Source: Filimonas sp.
GTDB lineage: Bacteria > Bacteroidota > Bacteroidia > Chitinophagales > Chitinophagaceae
NCBI GenBank assembly: GCA_017306865.1
Contig: JAFKHH010000013.1
Span: forward strand, 372,001 to 436,000
Length of the DNA stretch: 64,000 nt
Direction of reading: 5' to 3'
Part shown: positions 1 through 8,018 of the stretch, piece by piece
Numbering within the stretch: position 1 is the stretch's first letter
Layout of the letters: every line of letters begins with the position of its first letter
Translations under genes and position numbers: made by a program
Notes under the pieces: model-generated
The model's database searches: none
What the model was told of the DNA's origin: nothing
Seen by the model: the letters and a program-made list of their open reading frames with translations, nothing else

Positions 1-558
1 ATACATGGTCATCAAGATGCCTTCTATCTGCAAGTCAGGGTTCAGACGGCTCTGAACGATCTTGATCGTATTTAATAATTTACCCAAACCTTCCAGGGCG
101 AAGAACTCGCACTGTACAGGCACCATTACACTGTGTGCCGCTACTAAAGCGTTCACGGTAATGATACCAAGGGAAGGAGAGCAGTCTATTACAATAAAGT
201 CGTAGTTATCCTTTACCGGTTCCAATATGCTTTTCATCAATACTTCCCTGTTCGGGTAGTTGATCATTTCTATTTCCGCACCCACAAGGTCAATGTGAGA
301 TGGGATCAGGTCAAGATTAGGGATCTCACTTTTCAGAATCACGTCTGTTGCAGGTACATTATTTACCATACAGTCATAAAGGCTGTTGGTAATATTATGC
401 AGGTCAAATCCCACACCTGTAGTACTGTTTGCCTGTGGATCGGCATCTACCAACAGTGTTTTATATTCCAATACTGCAAAGCTTGCCGCCAGGTTAATAG
501 CGGAAGTCGTTTTGCCCACACCGCCTTTCTGATTTGCTACGCCAATAATTCTTGCCAT
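1..558 (-). CDS. parA: ParA/Soj family chromosome-partitioning ATPase (3' end outside window)
   Basis: Translating the minus strand from the ATG at 558 gives MARIIGVANQKGGVGKTT, which holds the deviant Walker A motif (KGGVGKTT) of ParA ATPases. It is followed by DADPQANST, by FIVIDCSPSLG (Walker B region), and at the window edge by the family-typical GILMTMY. The frame stays open for 186 codons to base 1, so about 70 C-terminal residues are missing compared with the usual length near 255. ParA binds ATP and nonspecific DNA and, with ParB, segregates the origin region. Downstream lies outside the window, where parB would be expected. The neighbour upstream on the same strand is the UPF0173 gene, 132 bp away, with an inverted repeat in the gap. 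The family assignment is firm. Confidence 0.93.
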   Translation of the reverse strand, partial: MARIIGVANQKGGVGKTTSAINLAASFAVLEYKTLLVDADPQANSTTGVGFDLHNITNSLYDCMVNNVPATDVILKSEIPNLDLIPSHIDLVGAEIEMINYPNREVLMKSILEPVKDNYDFIVIDCSPSLGIITVNALVAAHSVMVPVQCEFFALEGLGKLLNTIKIVQSRLNPDLQIEGILMTMY

Positions 559-580
559 GTGTTATCTTTTGTTTAAGGGT

Positions 581-623
581 CTAAGCATTAACGGTTTTAG
601 ACTGCTTTTATTTTAATGCTTAG
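581..623. promoter_or_regulatory. 11-bp inverted repeat in the parA leader
   Basis: CTAAGCATTAA at 581-591 is repeated perfectly inverted as TTAATGCTTAG at 613-623 with a 21-nt spacer. It lies 23 bp upstream of the parA ATG. No T-tract follows it on the minus strand, so an operator or leader hairpin is at least as likely as a terminator for the upstream gene. The function is inferred only from position. Confidence 0.4.
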
Positions 624-690
624 GCTCTTGTATCGAACTTTTAAAACTCTAAACCAACTAAACCTGGTCCCTGATGCCCGTTTTACCAGC

Positions 691-1368
691 TTATAACTCA
701 ATCGTTTCTCCAACGGCAGGCAATAATAAGGCTTTACCGGCAGACGCGAAATCAGCTTTTGCTTTTTCCGTATCAATCTTTATTGGAGGGAAAGTGTCAT
801 AATGCACTCCCACCACTTTATTACACTTGATGAAATCGGCTGCAAATAATGCATCAGTTGGGTCCATTGTAAAGTTGCCGCCAATTGGTAAGACTGCAAA
901 ATCAAGTTTTGCCCAAAGTGGGATTAGTTGCATATCCATATTCAGGGCAGTATCGCCCGCGTAGTAAAAATTCTTTTCCGGGGTGGTAAAGAGAAAACCC
1001 ATCGGGTTGCCGCCATTTGCGCCATCTGGAAAAGAAGAGGAGTGTACAGCATTTACACCTCTTACACTACCAAAATCGAACGGGATTGGACCGCCGTGGT
1101 TCATACCATGCGTTTTTTCCACTCCGTGACTGTTTAGCCAGCCAGTTACTTCTGCTGCGCCTACACATAGCGCCCCAGTCCTTTTTGCGATGCTCACCAG
1201 GTCACTTACGTGGTCGCCGTGGGCGTGGGAGACAAAAATATAGTCAGCCTCTACCGTAGCAGGATCAGTAGTAGCAGCGGGGTTGCCGGTAAAAAAAGGA
1301 TCGAACAGGATCTTTTTTCCGCCAAACTCTACTGAAAATGTTGCGTGTCCGTAAAATGTCAATTTCAT
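691..1368 (-). CDS. UPF0173 metal-dependent hydrolase (metallo-beta-lactamase fold)
   Basis: A 225-residue cytoplasmic protein with the binuclear-metal signature HxHxDH at H48, H50, D52 and H53 (SHAHGDH). Further expected elements are ILFDPF near residue 20, YYAGDTALNMDM with its metal-bridging Asp, and a C-terminal GVHYDTFPPI motif. Length and motif order match the UPF0173/YtkL family, whose substrate is not established. There is no signal peptide. The TATTTTTG box (minus strand, 1402-1409), about 34 bp upstream of the ATG, is a plausible -7 element. The gene is followed by parA on the same strand after 132 bp, and a functional link is not evident. Confidence 0.88.
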   Translation of the reverse strand: MKLTFYGHATFSVEFGGKKILFDPFFTGNPAATTDPATVEADYIFVSHAHGDHVSDLVSIAKRTGALCVGAAEVTGWLNSHGVEKTHGMNHGGPIPFDFGSVRGVNAVHSSSFPDGANGGNPMGFLFTTPEKNFYYAGDTALNMDMQLIPLWAKLDFAVLPIGGNFTMDPTDALFAADFIKCNKVVGVHYDTFPPIKIDTEKAKADFASAGKALLLPAVGETIEL

Positions 1369-1401
1369 AGCTGGAATTTTTTATCTCTGCGCAAAGGGCG
1401 A

Positions 1402-1409
1402 CAAAAATA
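1402..1409 (-). promoter_or_regulatory. Possible -7 box (TATTTTTG) for the UPF0173 gene
   Basis: The minus strand reads TATTTTTG, matching the Bacteroidota -7 consensus TAnnTTTG, 34 nt upstream of the start codon at 1368. No good TTTG lies at -33 spacing, so this is a weak call. The rest of the 1369-1630 gap shows no other structure. Confidence 0.3.
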
Positions 1410-1630
1410 ATTTTTAACCGCCATTTTTCCGAAACAATATTTAAAGTAGCTGTTTTTTAACGCCTTAAAAACGAAAAGTAAACGAAGCCCGGCTGGCGGG
1501 AGAAAATAGCAGGTGGCAAATTTTACCGTTACGCCATCAATAAATGCCCGCTGTTTAACGTTGTGCATGTGAATTCTATACTATATCCCATTTTGCAACG
1601 GCTAATTGCCCGGTACGTAACAGTTTACAA

Positions 1631-2560
1631 ATGAACCAAAAAGAAAGTGTCACGATTGTTCCATACAAGCTTTCCATTCAAAAAGAGAATATTCGCCACC
1701 TGGCCAGCACGCTGACTGAAATAACGGGCGATCATTTCCTGTTTGAAAATGACCGGCTAAGCGTTCCGGCAACACAGGGAGAAGGGGGGATAGAATTCTA
1801 TGAATTAGGGAAAGGAGTAGTACTTGTGGTAATGAATTGTTGCTTCAGGAGAAAAATTACTTTTAAAAGGGAAATTGCCGCCGGGGCTCATTTTTTTTAT
1901 CTCGCGCTTAATTTTTCAGATAGTGGAGTAATGTTCAGGTCTGCAGGTACTGATGCTATGACGATAGGGAAAAGTATTTTTTCCTTTTCTGGTATTGGCA
2001 TGGAGGTAGATGTGCCTGCCGGCAATAGGGTAAAATTGGTAATACTAAAATGCACTGCGGATTGGCTGCACAACAATACTGGCTTAACCCCGGAGGCATT
2101 TAGTAAAATAGTGACTTATACATCCCTGCAAAAACAACTCTTACAATCCTGCCTGCCAGATGTCCGGAAAGCAATACGGAATAACATTAAAAAAGTATTG
2201 GGTGATCATTCTGCCTTGCAACAACTGACAAGGAATGAAGATATAGAAAGATTGCACGAGCTAAAAAATACTATTATTCAAAAACTGCACGATGAGCTAC
2301 CCAAACTGGAAGATGCAGCAAAGGAATGCCTGATGAGCGTATCCAAGTTTTCCCGCTTGTTTAAAAAAATATTTGATAATACTTACGCCGTTTTTTTCTG
2401 GGATATACGATTGGAACACGCCTGCCGTCTACTGGAAAACGGAATGGCAGTGAAGGAAGCTGCAATTTCCTGTGGATATGGCAATCTCCCCGGGTTTTCC
2501 AAGGCGTTTAAGCTAAAATATAAATGCAGCCCCTCAGCGTATCGCGATAAATTTCTATAG
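1631..2560 (+). CDS. AraC-family transcriptional regulator
   Basis: A 309-residue protein whose last 90 residues form an AraC-type double helix-turn-helix: a first helix pair around LMSVSKFSRLFKKIFDNT, then RLEHACRLLENG and the characteristic second motif AISCGYGNLPGFSKAFKLKY ending in CSPSAYRDKF. The first 200 residues match no domain I can name and presumably sense a ligand or oligomerise. The start is the ATG just after TAACAGTTTACAA. It stands alone, 142 bp upstream of an ECF sigma gene on the same strand, so the target is unclear. Confidence 0.85.
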   Translation: MNQKESVTIVPYKLSIQKENIRHLASTLTEITGDHFLFENDRLSVPATQGEGGIEFYELGKGVVLVVMNCCFRRKITFKREIAAGAHFFYLALNFSDSGVMFRSAGTDAMTIGKSIFSFSGIGMEVDVPAGNRVKLVILKCTADWLHNNTGLTPEAFSKIVTYTSLQKQLLQSCLPDVRKAIRNNIKKVLGDHSALQQLTRNEDIERLHELKNTIIQKLHDELPKLEDAAKECLMSVSKFSRLFKKIFDNTYAVFFWDIRLEHACRLLENGMAVKEAAISCGYGNLPGFSKAFKLKYKCSPSAYRDKFL

Positions 2561-2632
2561 CGTGGCCAGCAAGATGACATTTTGAGATAAACGGATGAAC
2601 TTCTGAGATAAGCTTTTCTTAAAGCCTGCTGC

Positions 2633-2640
2633 TACATTTG
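2633..2640 (+). promoter_or_regulatory. Possible -7 box (TACATTTG) ahead of the ECF sigma gene
   Basis: TACATTTG matches TAnnTTTG exactly and sits 62 nt upstream of the ATG at 2703. A -33 TTTG at the usual 18-19 nt spacing is not visible, so the call is tentative. Confidence 0.3.
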
Positions 2641-2702
2641 CAAGCATACACGTACAGTCTCCCCTTTCTTTTGTACGATATGTTGGCTGGAAAATATCAA
2701 CT

Positions 2703-3197
2703 ATGAAATACATCTGTTTTGAACAAACGCTAACGGATACAATTCCGCTATTGAAGTCTTATGCATGGAAATTAACAAAGAATGGCCTGAAGGCTGAAGA
2801 CCTGTTACAGGAAACCTTATGCAAGGCATTGCATAAAAAGCATCTGTATAAGAACCATAATAACTTCAAAGGTTGGGTGATGACTATTATGCGTAATGTT
2901 TTCATTAATGATTACAACAGGCATCAATACCGGCATACTATTTCATTTGAAGACACTCTTTTGCCGGCAACCCAGCATACTGCAGCAGATAACGCTTGTA
3001 ATGTAGCCGGTTTGAAATATATAAGCCATATCATAAGCCAATTACCCAAGGCAATGAAATGCTCGCTGTTGCTGTATGCACGCGGCTATCAGTATGATGA
3101 AATTGCCGGGATGCTGAAAGAACCTATTGGTACAGTAAAAAGCCGGATCTTCCTCGCACGTAAACGTATTGCGCGCCTCCGGGATGAGGTGCTGTAA
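2703..3197 (+). CDS. ECF-type RNA polymerase sigma factor
   Basis: A 164-residue sigma-70 family protein of ECF size. Region 2 is at about residues 8-70 (AEDLLQETLCKALHKK and FKGWVMTIMRNVFINDYNR) and region 4 at about 110-160 (LPKAMKCSLLLYARGYQYDEIAGM and GTVKSRIFLARKRI). No anti-sigma factor with a membrane helix is encoded next to it. The neighbours in the same direction are a small lipoprotein, an HdeD-like membrane protein and a small soluble protein, which makes an envelope-stress regulon a reasonable guess. Control may be transcriptional or by a distant partner. Confidence 0.88.
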   Translation: MKYICFEQTLTDTIPLLKSYAWKLTKNGLKAEDLLQETLCKALHKKHLYKNHNNFKGWVMTIMRNVFINDYNRHQYRHTISFEDTLLPATQHTAADNACNVAGLKYISHIISQLPKAMKCSLLLYARGYQYDEIAGMLKEPIGTVKSRIFLARKRIARLRDEVL

Positions 3198-3357
3198 GTA
3201 AACGAGCTTATTATAGTCGTGTTGTCTCCCAGTAAAGAAAAATCCATCGCATTTACCTGCTCTTCTGTTTGTCATGCTTTTGCAGGGTAGTTTCTATCAT
3301 GAAATAGCTGTATGGCCATGACGCAAATATGTTTTTTAATCATTTAAAAAATAAAAC

Positions 3358-3816
3358 ATGAAGAGAATCTTATTATCATCGGTTCTACTGGTGTTCGTCT
3401 TAGCATCTTGTGATAGTGCACAGCAACAAGATCAGAAAAAATCGGACGAGAAAACCCAACAGGCCACAACAGCGGCAGAAATATCAGCAGAACAGCAGGT
3501 TGCTAGTGATGTGAATGCTGGTACAGCGGCAGTGCTGGCTGTGCAGGCAGAGATAGACAAAGCGATGGCAAAAGTAACTATGCCGGCATTTAAAAAAGAG
3601 AATGCCAAAATACTTGCAACTGCTTTTCATAAATATTTATCCGAGATGGTAAATGCCAATAGTGGTAAAACGGCTACAGCTTACGCTGACAAACTAGTGG
3701 GCTTGCAGGATGAGTATAACAAGAAGATTGCAAATGAAAAGCTGGATACAGGTGATAAGGCAGCGCTGGATAAATATGTGACAGATATGATCGCCGCTGT
3801 AAAAAGAGTAAACTAA
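3358..3816 (+). CDS. Small Ala/Lys-rich lipoprotein of unknown function
   Basis: 152 residues with a lipoprotein signal peptide: MKRILLSSVLLVFVLASC, a lipobox LASC with the acylated Cys at 18. A low-complexity Gln/Lys/Thr linker follows, then a predicted helical domain of about 110 residues without Cys. I recognise no family. It follows the ECF sigma gene after 160 bp and precedes the HdeD-like gene by 49 bp, so it is probably co-expressed with the latter. The start is fixed by the signal peptide and an A-rich leader (AAAAAATAAAAC). Confidence 0.75.
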   Translation: MKRILLSSVLLVFVLASCDSAQQQDQKKSDEKTQQATTAAEISAEQQVASDVNAGTAAVLAVQAEIDKAMAKVTMPAFKKENAKILATAFHKYLSEMVNANSGKTATAYADKLVGLQDEYNKKIANEKLDTGDKAALDKYVTDMIAAVKRVN

Positions 3817-3865
3817 CTTCTGTAAACCTGTAAGCATTTTTCCTAACTAATCTAAAACCTATACA

Positions 3866-4444
3866 ATGAGCACATCATTTAAGCAATACGCACAACAGAC
3901 AGTAAAGAACTGGTGGGTGTCTTTACTGATCGGGATTGTTCTTATCATCTTTTCTATATTACTGCTTATACAGCCAGCGCAGGCATACGTTGCTATCAGT
4001 ATTGTATTCAGCGTTTGCATGTTTATGAGCGGCATATTTGAAATTGTATTTTCTCTTTCTAACAGCAGTTTCCTGCCCGGTTGGGGCTGGTATTTTGCAG
4101 GAGGCGTTATAGACCTGATGCTAGGCATTGTCTTAATGAGTAACCCGGAGTTGAGTATGGGCGTTATTCCATTTCTTGTTGCCTTCTGGATCATGTTCCG
4201 GGGATTTACCTGTATCGGTTTTTCAACTGATATGCACCGCCTGGGTGTAAAAGACTGGGGTTGGTTCCTGGTCTTCGGTATACTGGCAGTGCTCTGCTCT
4301 TTTGCTATTATGTGGCAACCGGCAGCAGGGGCGGCAACTGCTGTTTATTTCACCTCTTTTGCTTTCTTCTTTATAGGCGTTTGCAGAATAATGCTTGCCT
4401 GTGAGTTTAAAAAAATAAAGAAAGCGATAGATATACCTGTGTAA
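3866..4444 (+). CDS. HdeD/DUF308-family membrane protein
   Basis: 192 residues with about six hydrophobic helices arranged as three similar pairs. The first begins after NWWVSLLIGIVLIIFSILLL; others include PGWGWYFAGGVIDLMLGIVL and WGWFLVFGILAVLCSFAIM. The pattern of short charged turns between paired helices, with Gly/Trp-rich starts, is typical of HdeD (DUF308), linked to acid resistance in Enterobacteria. Here the physiological role is inferred. It sits between a lipoprotein gene and a small soluble-protein gene downstream of an ECF sigma factor. Confidence 0.7.
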   Translation: MSTSFKQYAQQTVKNWWVSLLIGIVLIIFSILLLIQPAQAYVAISIVFSVCMFMSGIFEIVFSLSNSSFLPGWGWYFAGGVIDLMLGIVLMSNPELSMGVIPFLVAFWIMFRGFTCIGFSTDMHRLGVKDWGWFLVFGILAVLCSFAIMWQPAAGAATAVYFTSFAFFFIGVCRIMLACEFKKIKKAIDIPV

Positions 4445-4542
4445 CACCTGCCGGTTTATGGCAAATATTACAAACATGCTGTTGCGTTATGTAATTAGCA
4501 TCAGTGAAATTTCAATTATTATCTAACCTAAATACAAGTAAA

Positions 4543-4872
4543 ATGAAAGTGAATGAAATTAAAGCTAAGATCTATGGTAAAATGGCGCTTCACGCGTTAA
4601 AGAACGCCGGGCATGACCTGGCGAACGTACAGGATGATGCAAAAAAGTTCCTGGTACTTGCACATAAATCTTTATCAGCAGATGGTAAAGTAGTTTATGG
4701 AGAACTGGAAAAGAAAGTGAAAGATTTTTATGACGCATTGCCTGCTGATCTGAAGAAAAAATATGATGATGTGTTGGCAAACTTAGGTGTACTTAAGGCC
4801 GAGATAAAAAAGATGGCAGATGAAAAGCTGGACAATATTGCGGTATATGAAGATGAAGAATTTGTTGCTTAA
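4543..4872 (+). CDS. Small charged helical protein, unknown
   Basis: About 109 residues when started at the ATG at 4543 (MKVNEIKAKIYGKMALH). An in-frame GTG at 4504 would add 13 residues but lacks any better leader. The protein is rich in Lys, Ala and Asp, predicted mostly helical, without signal peptide, membrane segment or Cys. It lies 98 bp after the HdeD-like gene and is followed by a hairpin terminator, so it probably closes the cluster that begins with the lipoprotein. No family recognised. Confidence 0.6.
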   Translation: MKVNEIKAKIYGKMALHALKNAGHDLANVQDDAKKFLVLAHKSLSADGKVVYGELEKKVKDFYDALPADLKKKYDDVLANLGVLKAEIKKMADEKLDNIAVYEDEEFVA

Positions 4873-4919
4873 CCGGGAAACACTTTCCACACAGTCCTGA
4901 AGACGAGTATTGTAACTAA

Positions 4920-4950
4920 CCTGGCTGTTTCTACAGCCGGGTCTTTTATT
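4920..4950 (+). terminator. Rho-independent terminator after the HdeD cluster
   Basis: CCTGGCTGT at 4920-4928 pairs with ACAGCCGGG at 4933-4941 (one G-T pair, TTCT loop) and is followed by TCTTTTATT. It stands 47 nt after the stop at 4872 and ends the plus-strand cluster. Confidence 0.7.
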
Positions 4951-5076
4951 GCAGGGGAATAACATGCCGTTAGGTTCAAAAGGCCGCAACAAAATTGTTC
5001 AACATATTTTAGGTATTTATTTTGTGAAGGTTTATCCGTGTTAGCGTAAATTGTTGGCCATTGAATAATAGAAGTT

Positions 5077-6324
5077 ATGAGAACATGGGCAAGTTTATGG
5101 GTGATTTTGTTAGTGATGCTTTTACTGGACGTGTATGTGTTCCTGGCGATCAGGACCGTAAGCAAAGACAAAACGAAAACCACTAAACGGATTATTTATT
5201 CCATCTATTGGTTTGTGGCGGCGGTAGGGCTTCTTACAGTGGGGCTTTTCCCATACACCTCTTATTTTCATATTTCACATTTCTTCAGGAATTACATGTT
5301 TGCTATAGCTGCCGGACTTTTTATATTCCAGTTGATAGCGGCTATATTCATTGCTATAGACGATGTAAGGCGAAGTATTACCTGGATTATACGGCGTACA
5401 CGCAAGTCAGAAAAAGTAACACTGGTGCAGGCAGATGGCAGTATTTCCCGCTCTACTTTTTTAAGCTGGTTGGGAATAGGATTGGGGGGCACATTCTTCG
5501 GGACACTGGTATATGGATTTACCAATAAGTACAATTACAAACTGCGTGAGGTAACACTTAGTTATCCTAATTTACCAGAAGCCTTCAAGGGATTGAAAAT
5601 AGTACAGCTAAGTGATATTCACTCCGGCAGTTTCAATAACAAGGCTGCTGTGCAGCATGGTGTGGAAATGGTGAAGGCGCAAAACGCAGATCTTATACTG
5701 TTTACCGGCGACCTGGTGAATGACCGGTCTGAAGAAATGGAAAACTACATGGATGTGTTTAACCAGGTGAAAGCACCAATGGGCGTATTCAGTACATTAG
5801 GTAACCATGACTATGGTGATTATATACAATGGGAGTCGCCGGAGGCAAAAACGGCGAATCTTGAAAAACTGAAAAAAATACATGCTGACCTTGGCTGGCG
5901 ACTGCTGATGAATGAGCATGTGGTACTGGAAAGAGGCGGGCAACAGATTGCATTGCTTGGCATAGAAAACTGGGGAGCTAAAGGCCGTTTTCCTAAATAT
6001 GGTAAGATGGCGGAGGCGTATGCAGGCACGGAAAAATATCCGTTTAAAATACTGATGAGCCACGATCCCAGTCATTGGGATGCGGAAGTGCGTATAAAAT
6101 ATCCTGATGTAGACCTGATGCTGGCAGGCCACACCCACGGCATGCAGTTTGGCGTAGAATTACCGCACTTTAAATGGAGCCCTGTGCAATGGATGTATAA
6201 ACAATGGGCGGGCCTGTACACAGAGGGAAAACAACAGCTTTATGTAAACAGGGGATACGGCTTTATCGGCTACCCCGGAAGAGTAGGCATATTGCCGGAG
6301 ATAACAGTGATAAAGTTTGTATAG
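5077..6324 (+). CDS. Membrane-anchored metallophosphoesterase (YkuE-like)
   Basis: 415 residues. Three N-terminal helices (about 5-26, 39-60, 72-94) and a fourth hydrophobic stretch at about 127-147 precede the phosphoesterase domain, which starts near residue 173. The domain has all five calcineurin-type motifs: D180-x-H182 in QLSDIH, FTGDLV, GNHD, an MSHD block and AGHTHG. It would hydrolyse phosphoesters with two metals, probably outside the cytoplasm. The fourth helix is preceded by SRSTFLSWLG, loosely like a twin-arginine motif but with one Arg. The substrate is unknown; UDP-diacylglucosamine hydrolases of the LpxI/LpxG type are one possibility that I cannot test here. Confidence 0.85.
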   Translation: MRTWASLWVILLVMLLLDVYVFLAIRTVSKDKTKTTKRIIYSIYWFVAAVGLLTVGLFPYTSYFHISHFFRNYMFAIAAGLFIFQLIAAIFIAIDDVRRSITWIIRRTRKSEKVTLVQADGSISRSTFLSWLGIGLGGTFFGTLVYGFTNKYNYKLREVTLSYPNLPEAFKGLKIVQLSDIHSGSFNNKAAVQHGVEMVKAQNADLILFTGDLVNDRSEEMENYMDVFNQVKAPMGVFSTLGNHDYGDYIQWESPEAKTANLEKLKKIHADLGWRLLMNEHVVLERGGQQIALLGIENWGAKGRFPKYGKMAEAYAGTEKYPFKILMSHDPSHWDAEVRIKYPDVDLMLAGHTHGMQFGVELPHFKWSPVQWMYKQWAGLYTEGKQQLYVNRGYGFIGYPGRVGILPEITVIKFV

Positions 6325-6338
6325 ATTTAAAATTGTTG

Positions 6339-6490
6339 AATGGATAAATGGCTGAATTGTTTTGTTTAATTATGTTGAGCCAGTTACTGATGCGATCAAC
6401 AATGAATGGCAGAATATATCAATTCGGCAATATACCGGACTAATTAATGTCTCCCATATAACAATTAGACAATAAAGCCATTTAACCATT
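6339..6490. repeat. Imperfect inverted repeat of simple words between convergent genes
   Basis: The 23 nt at 6339-6361 (AATGGATAAATGGCTGAATTG...) match the reverse complement of 6468-6490 at 19 of 23 positions. The interior holds more AT-rich words of the AATTGTT/AACAATT kind. It fills the gap between the phosphoesterase and ompA-like genes, which converge. It belongs to the same class as the dyads at 16752-16867 and 26481-26540. Confidence 0.55.
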
Positions 6491-6498
6491 TTCACTGA

Positions 6499-6530
6499 AA
6501 AGGCCACCTTAAACAAGGCGGCCTTTCTTA
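6499..6530. terminator. Bidirectional hairpin terminator
   Basis: AAAGGCC at 6499-6505 pairs with GGCCTTT at 6520-6526; inside it CCTT pairs with AAGG around an AAAC loop, with a single A/C mismatch between the two stems. TTTTCAG follows on the minus strand and TCTTAAATT on the plus strand. It serves the OmpA gene (minus) and possibly the phosphoesterase gene (plus). Confidence 0.65.
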
Positions 6531-6555
6531 AATTATACAAAATGGAAGCTAATGA

Positions 6556-7941
6556 CTAAAAGATGTTGAACTCTACTCTTCTGTTTTGCTGACGGCCTTC
6601 GTCTGTTTTATTAGAGGCGATCGGCTGAGATGAGCCAAAACCTATTGCTTCTATTTTAGAAGCATTTGCACCTTTAGAAACCAAATAATTTTTTACTGCT
6701 TCTGCACGTTCTCTTGACAGGCTCAAATTCTTTTCTTTAGAACCGATATTGTCTGTATGGCCGGAAAGCTTCAGGTTAAAACCTTTGTTCACCAGCATTT
6801 CAGCTACACGGTTCAATGTAGGGAATGAGCTGGAGCGTATAGTGGACTTACCAAAGTCAAATTCAAGATTATGGATAGCCTCACTTACCACTTTGCGGTC
6901 CTCTTCGGTTACAACCGGCTTCACTTCTTTAATGATAGTTGTTGTTTTGGATTCAGGCAGCGGACAGCCGGAGCCATCTACTTTTACACCCTTTTGGGTA
7001 TCCGGGCATTTGTCAAAGTAGTCAGATACACCATCACCATCACTATCTCTTTTCATTTTAGCCAGGTCATCATTCATGGCATTTAACTGTGCGCTCTGCT
7101 CATCTGTTTTTTGTTGCTGTTTAGCTACCGCTGCGCGCAAAATTTCATTTTCCATACGCAGGTCAGATGCCAGTTGTGCGGCAGGGTTGTGCATTGCCAA
7201 CTGTTGTTTTCGTTTGTTGCCTAGTGCAAACTCTATCCCGATATGACCATAAGAAAACTTGTCGTTGCCACCTTTGTAATAGCCATCCAGGTTATCCGCA
7301 TCCACAAAGTTCATGCGATAACCCAGGTCGATATTTACACCTGTAGCTACACCAAATTTTACGCCTGCACCCACTGGAATGAATAATTCCTGAATATGCC
7401 CGTTTGGCTTATAATCTATCATGTTTGTGCTACCGGTAGGCGTCAGCTTGGGGTTATAGTTAACCAGGCCTGCACCCGCAGTTATGTAAGGCGTGATCAC
7501 GCTTTTGTTGTACAGCCAGTTAATGTTTGCAATGTTGTAAACACCACTAATGCTTGCTGCCCAGTTAAGCGTTGTTTTAAAAGAGGAGTAGGGGCTTTGT
7601 ACAGGCTGACCATTGCTTAACGCACGGTCATTGTTGCCCTTAAGTGTTCCTTTTAAAAATTCTGCCTGGAAACCAAGGTTATGTAGTACCTGTTTTTTTA
7701 CATATACACCATAACCAATGGTGGCTTCAGACTTGGAAAAATCATTTTTGCCGCCGATCAATAAAGATGGGGCAAGTACACCGCCGTGTACGCCAATAGA
7801 CCAGGTTCTGTACCCGTTCTCGCCGGAAAATAAACGTGGTTTAATGATTTGTGCAGAGTCAGTAGACTGTGCAAATAAGCCAGTAGAAAGTAACAGCATG
7901 CCTGCAGTTACAAGGGCGGACTGTTGAGTATGCCTCTTCAT
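6556..7941 (-). CDS. OmpA-family outer membrane protein with N-terminal beta-barrel
   Basis: 461 residues: signal peptide 1-24 (ending LLSTGLFAQS), a glycine/aromatic-rich beta-barrel region of about 45-240, a helical linker at about 255-295 (MENEILRAAVAKQQQK), a calcium-binding thrombospondin type-3 motif (DSDGDGVSDYFDKCPDTQKG), and a C-terminal OmpA peptidoglycan-binding domain at about 345-461 with LKLSGHTDNIGS and NLSLSRERAEAV. It tethers the outer membrane to the cell wall. The TSP3 linker between barrel and OmpA domain is common in Bacteroidota. It is monocistronic, with a good promoter at 7965-7994 and a hairpin terminator downstream. Confidence 0.9.
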   Translation of the reverse strand: MKRHTQQSALVTAGMLLLSTGLFAQSTDSAQIIKPRLFSGENGYRTWSIGVHGGVLAPSLLIGGKNDFSKSEATIGYGVYVKKQVLHNLGFQAEFLKGTLKGNNDRALSNGQPVQSPYSSFKTTLNWAASISGVYNIANINWLYNKSVITPYITAGAGLVNYNPKLTPTGSTNMIDYKPNGHIQELFIPVGAGVKFGVATGVNIDLGYRMNFVDADNLDGYYKGGNDKFSYGHIGIEFALGNKRKQQLAMHNPAAQLASDLRMENEILRAAVAKQQQKTDEQSAQLNAMNDDLAKMKRDSDGDGVSDYFDKCPDTQKGVKVDGSGCPLPESKTTTIIKEVKPVVTEEDRKVVSEAIHNLEFDFGKSTIRSSSFPTLNRVAEMLVNKGFNLKLSGHTDNIGSKEKNLSLSRERAEAVKNYLVSKGANASKIEAIGFGSSQPIASNKTDEGRQQNRRVEFNIF

Positions 7942-7964
7942 AGGTAAAAAATTAATTTAGAGTA

Positions 7965-7994
7965 CAAAGAAATGAAGTTTTTTCTATATACAAA
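7965..7994 (-). promoter_or_regulatory. Promoter of the OmpA-family gene
   Basis: On the minus strand TTTG (7991-7994) is separated by 18 nt from TTTCTTTG (7965-7972), a one-mismatch match to the Bacteroidota TTTG-N19-TAnnTTTG promoter. The start codon at 7941 is about 23 nt beyond the -7 box. Confidence 0.5.
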
Positions 7995-8018
7995 CCTTGC
8001 AACACTTGAGCCAACTTA

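Noticed and set aside
295-576. 93-codon plus-strand ORF opposite parA
   Set aside because: It is the shadow of the ParA reading frame on the other strand and has no independent support.
1365-1568. 67-codon minus-strand ORF upstream of the UPF0173 gene
   Set aside because: It overlaps the start of that gene, covers its likely promoter and has no signal peptide or recognisable motif.
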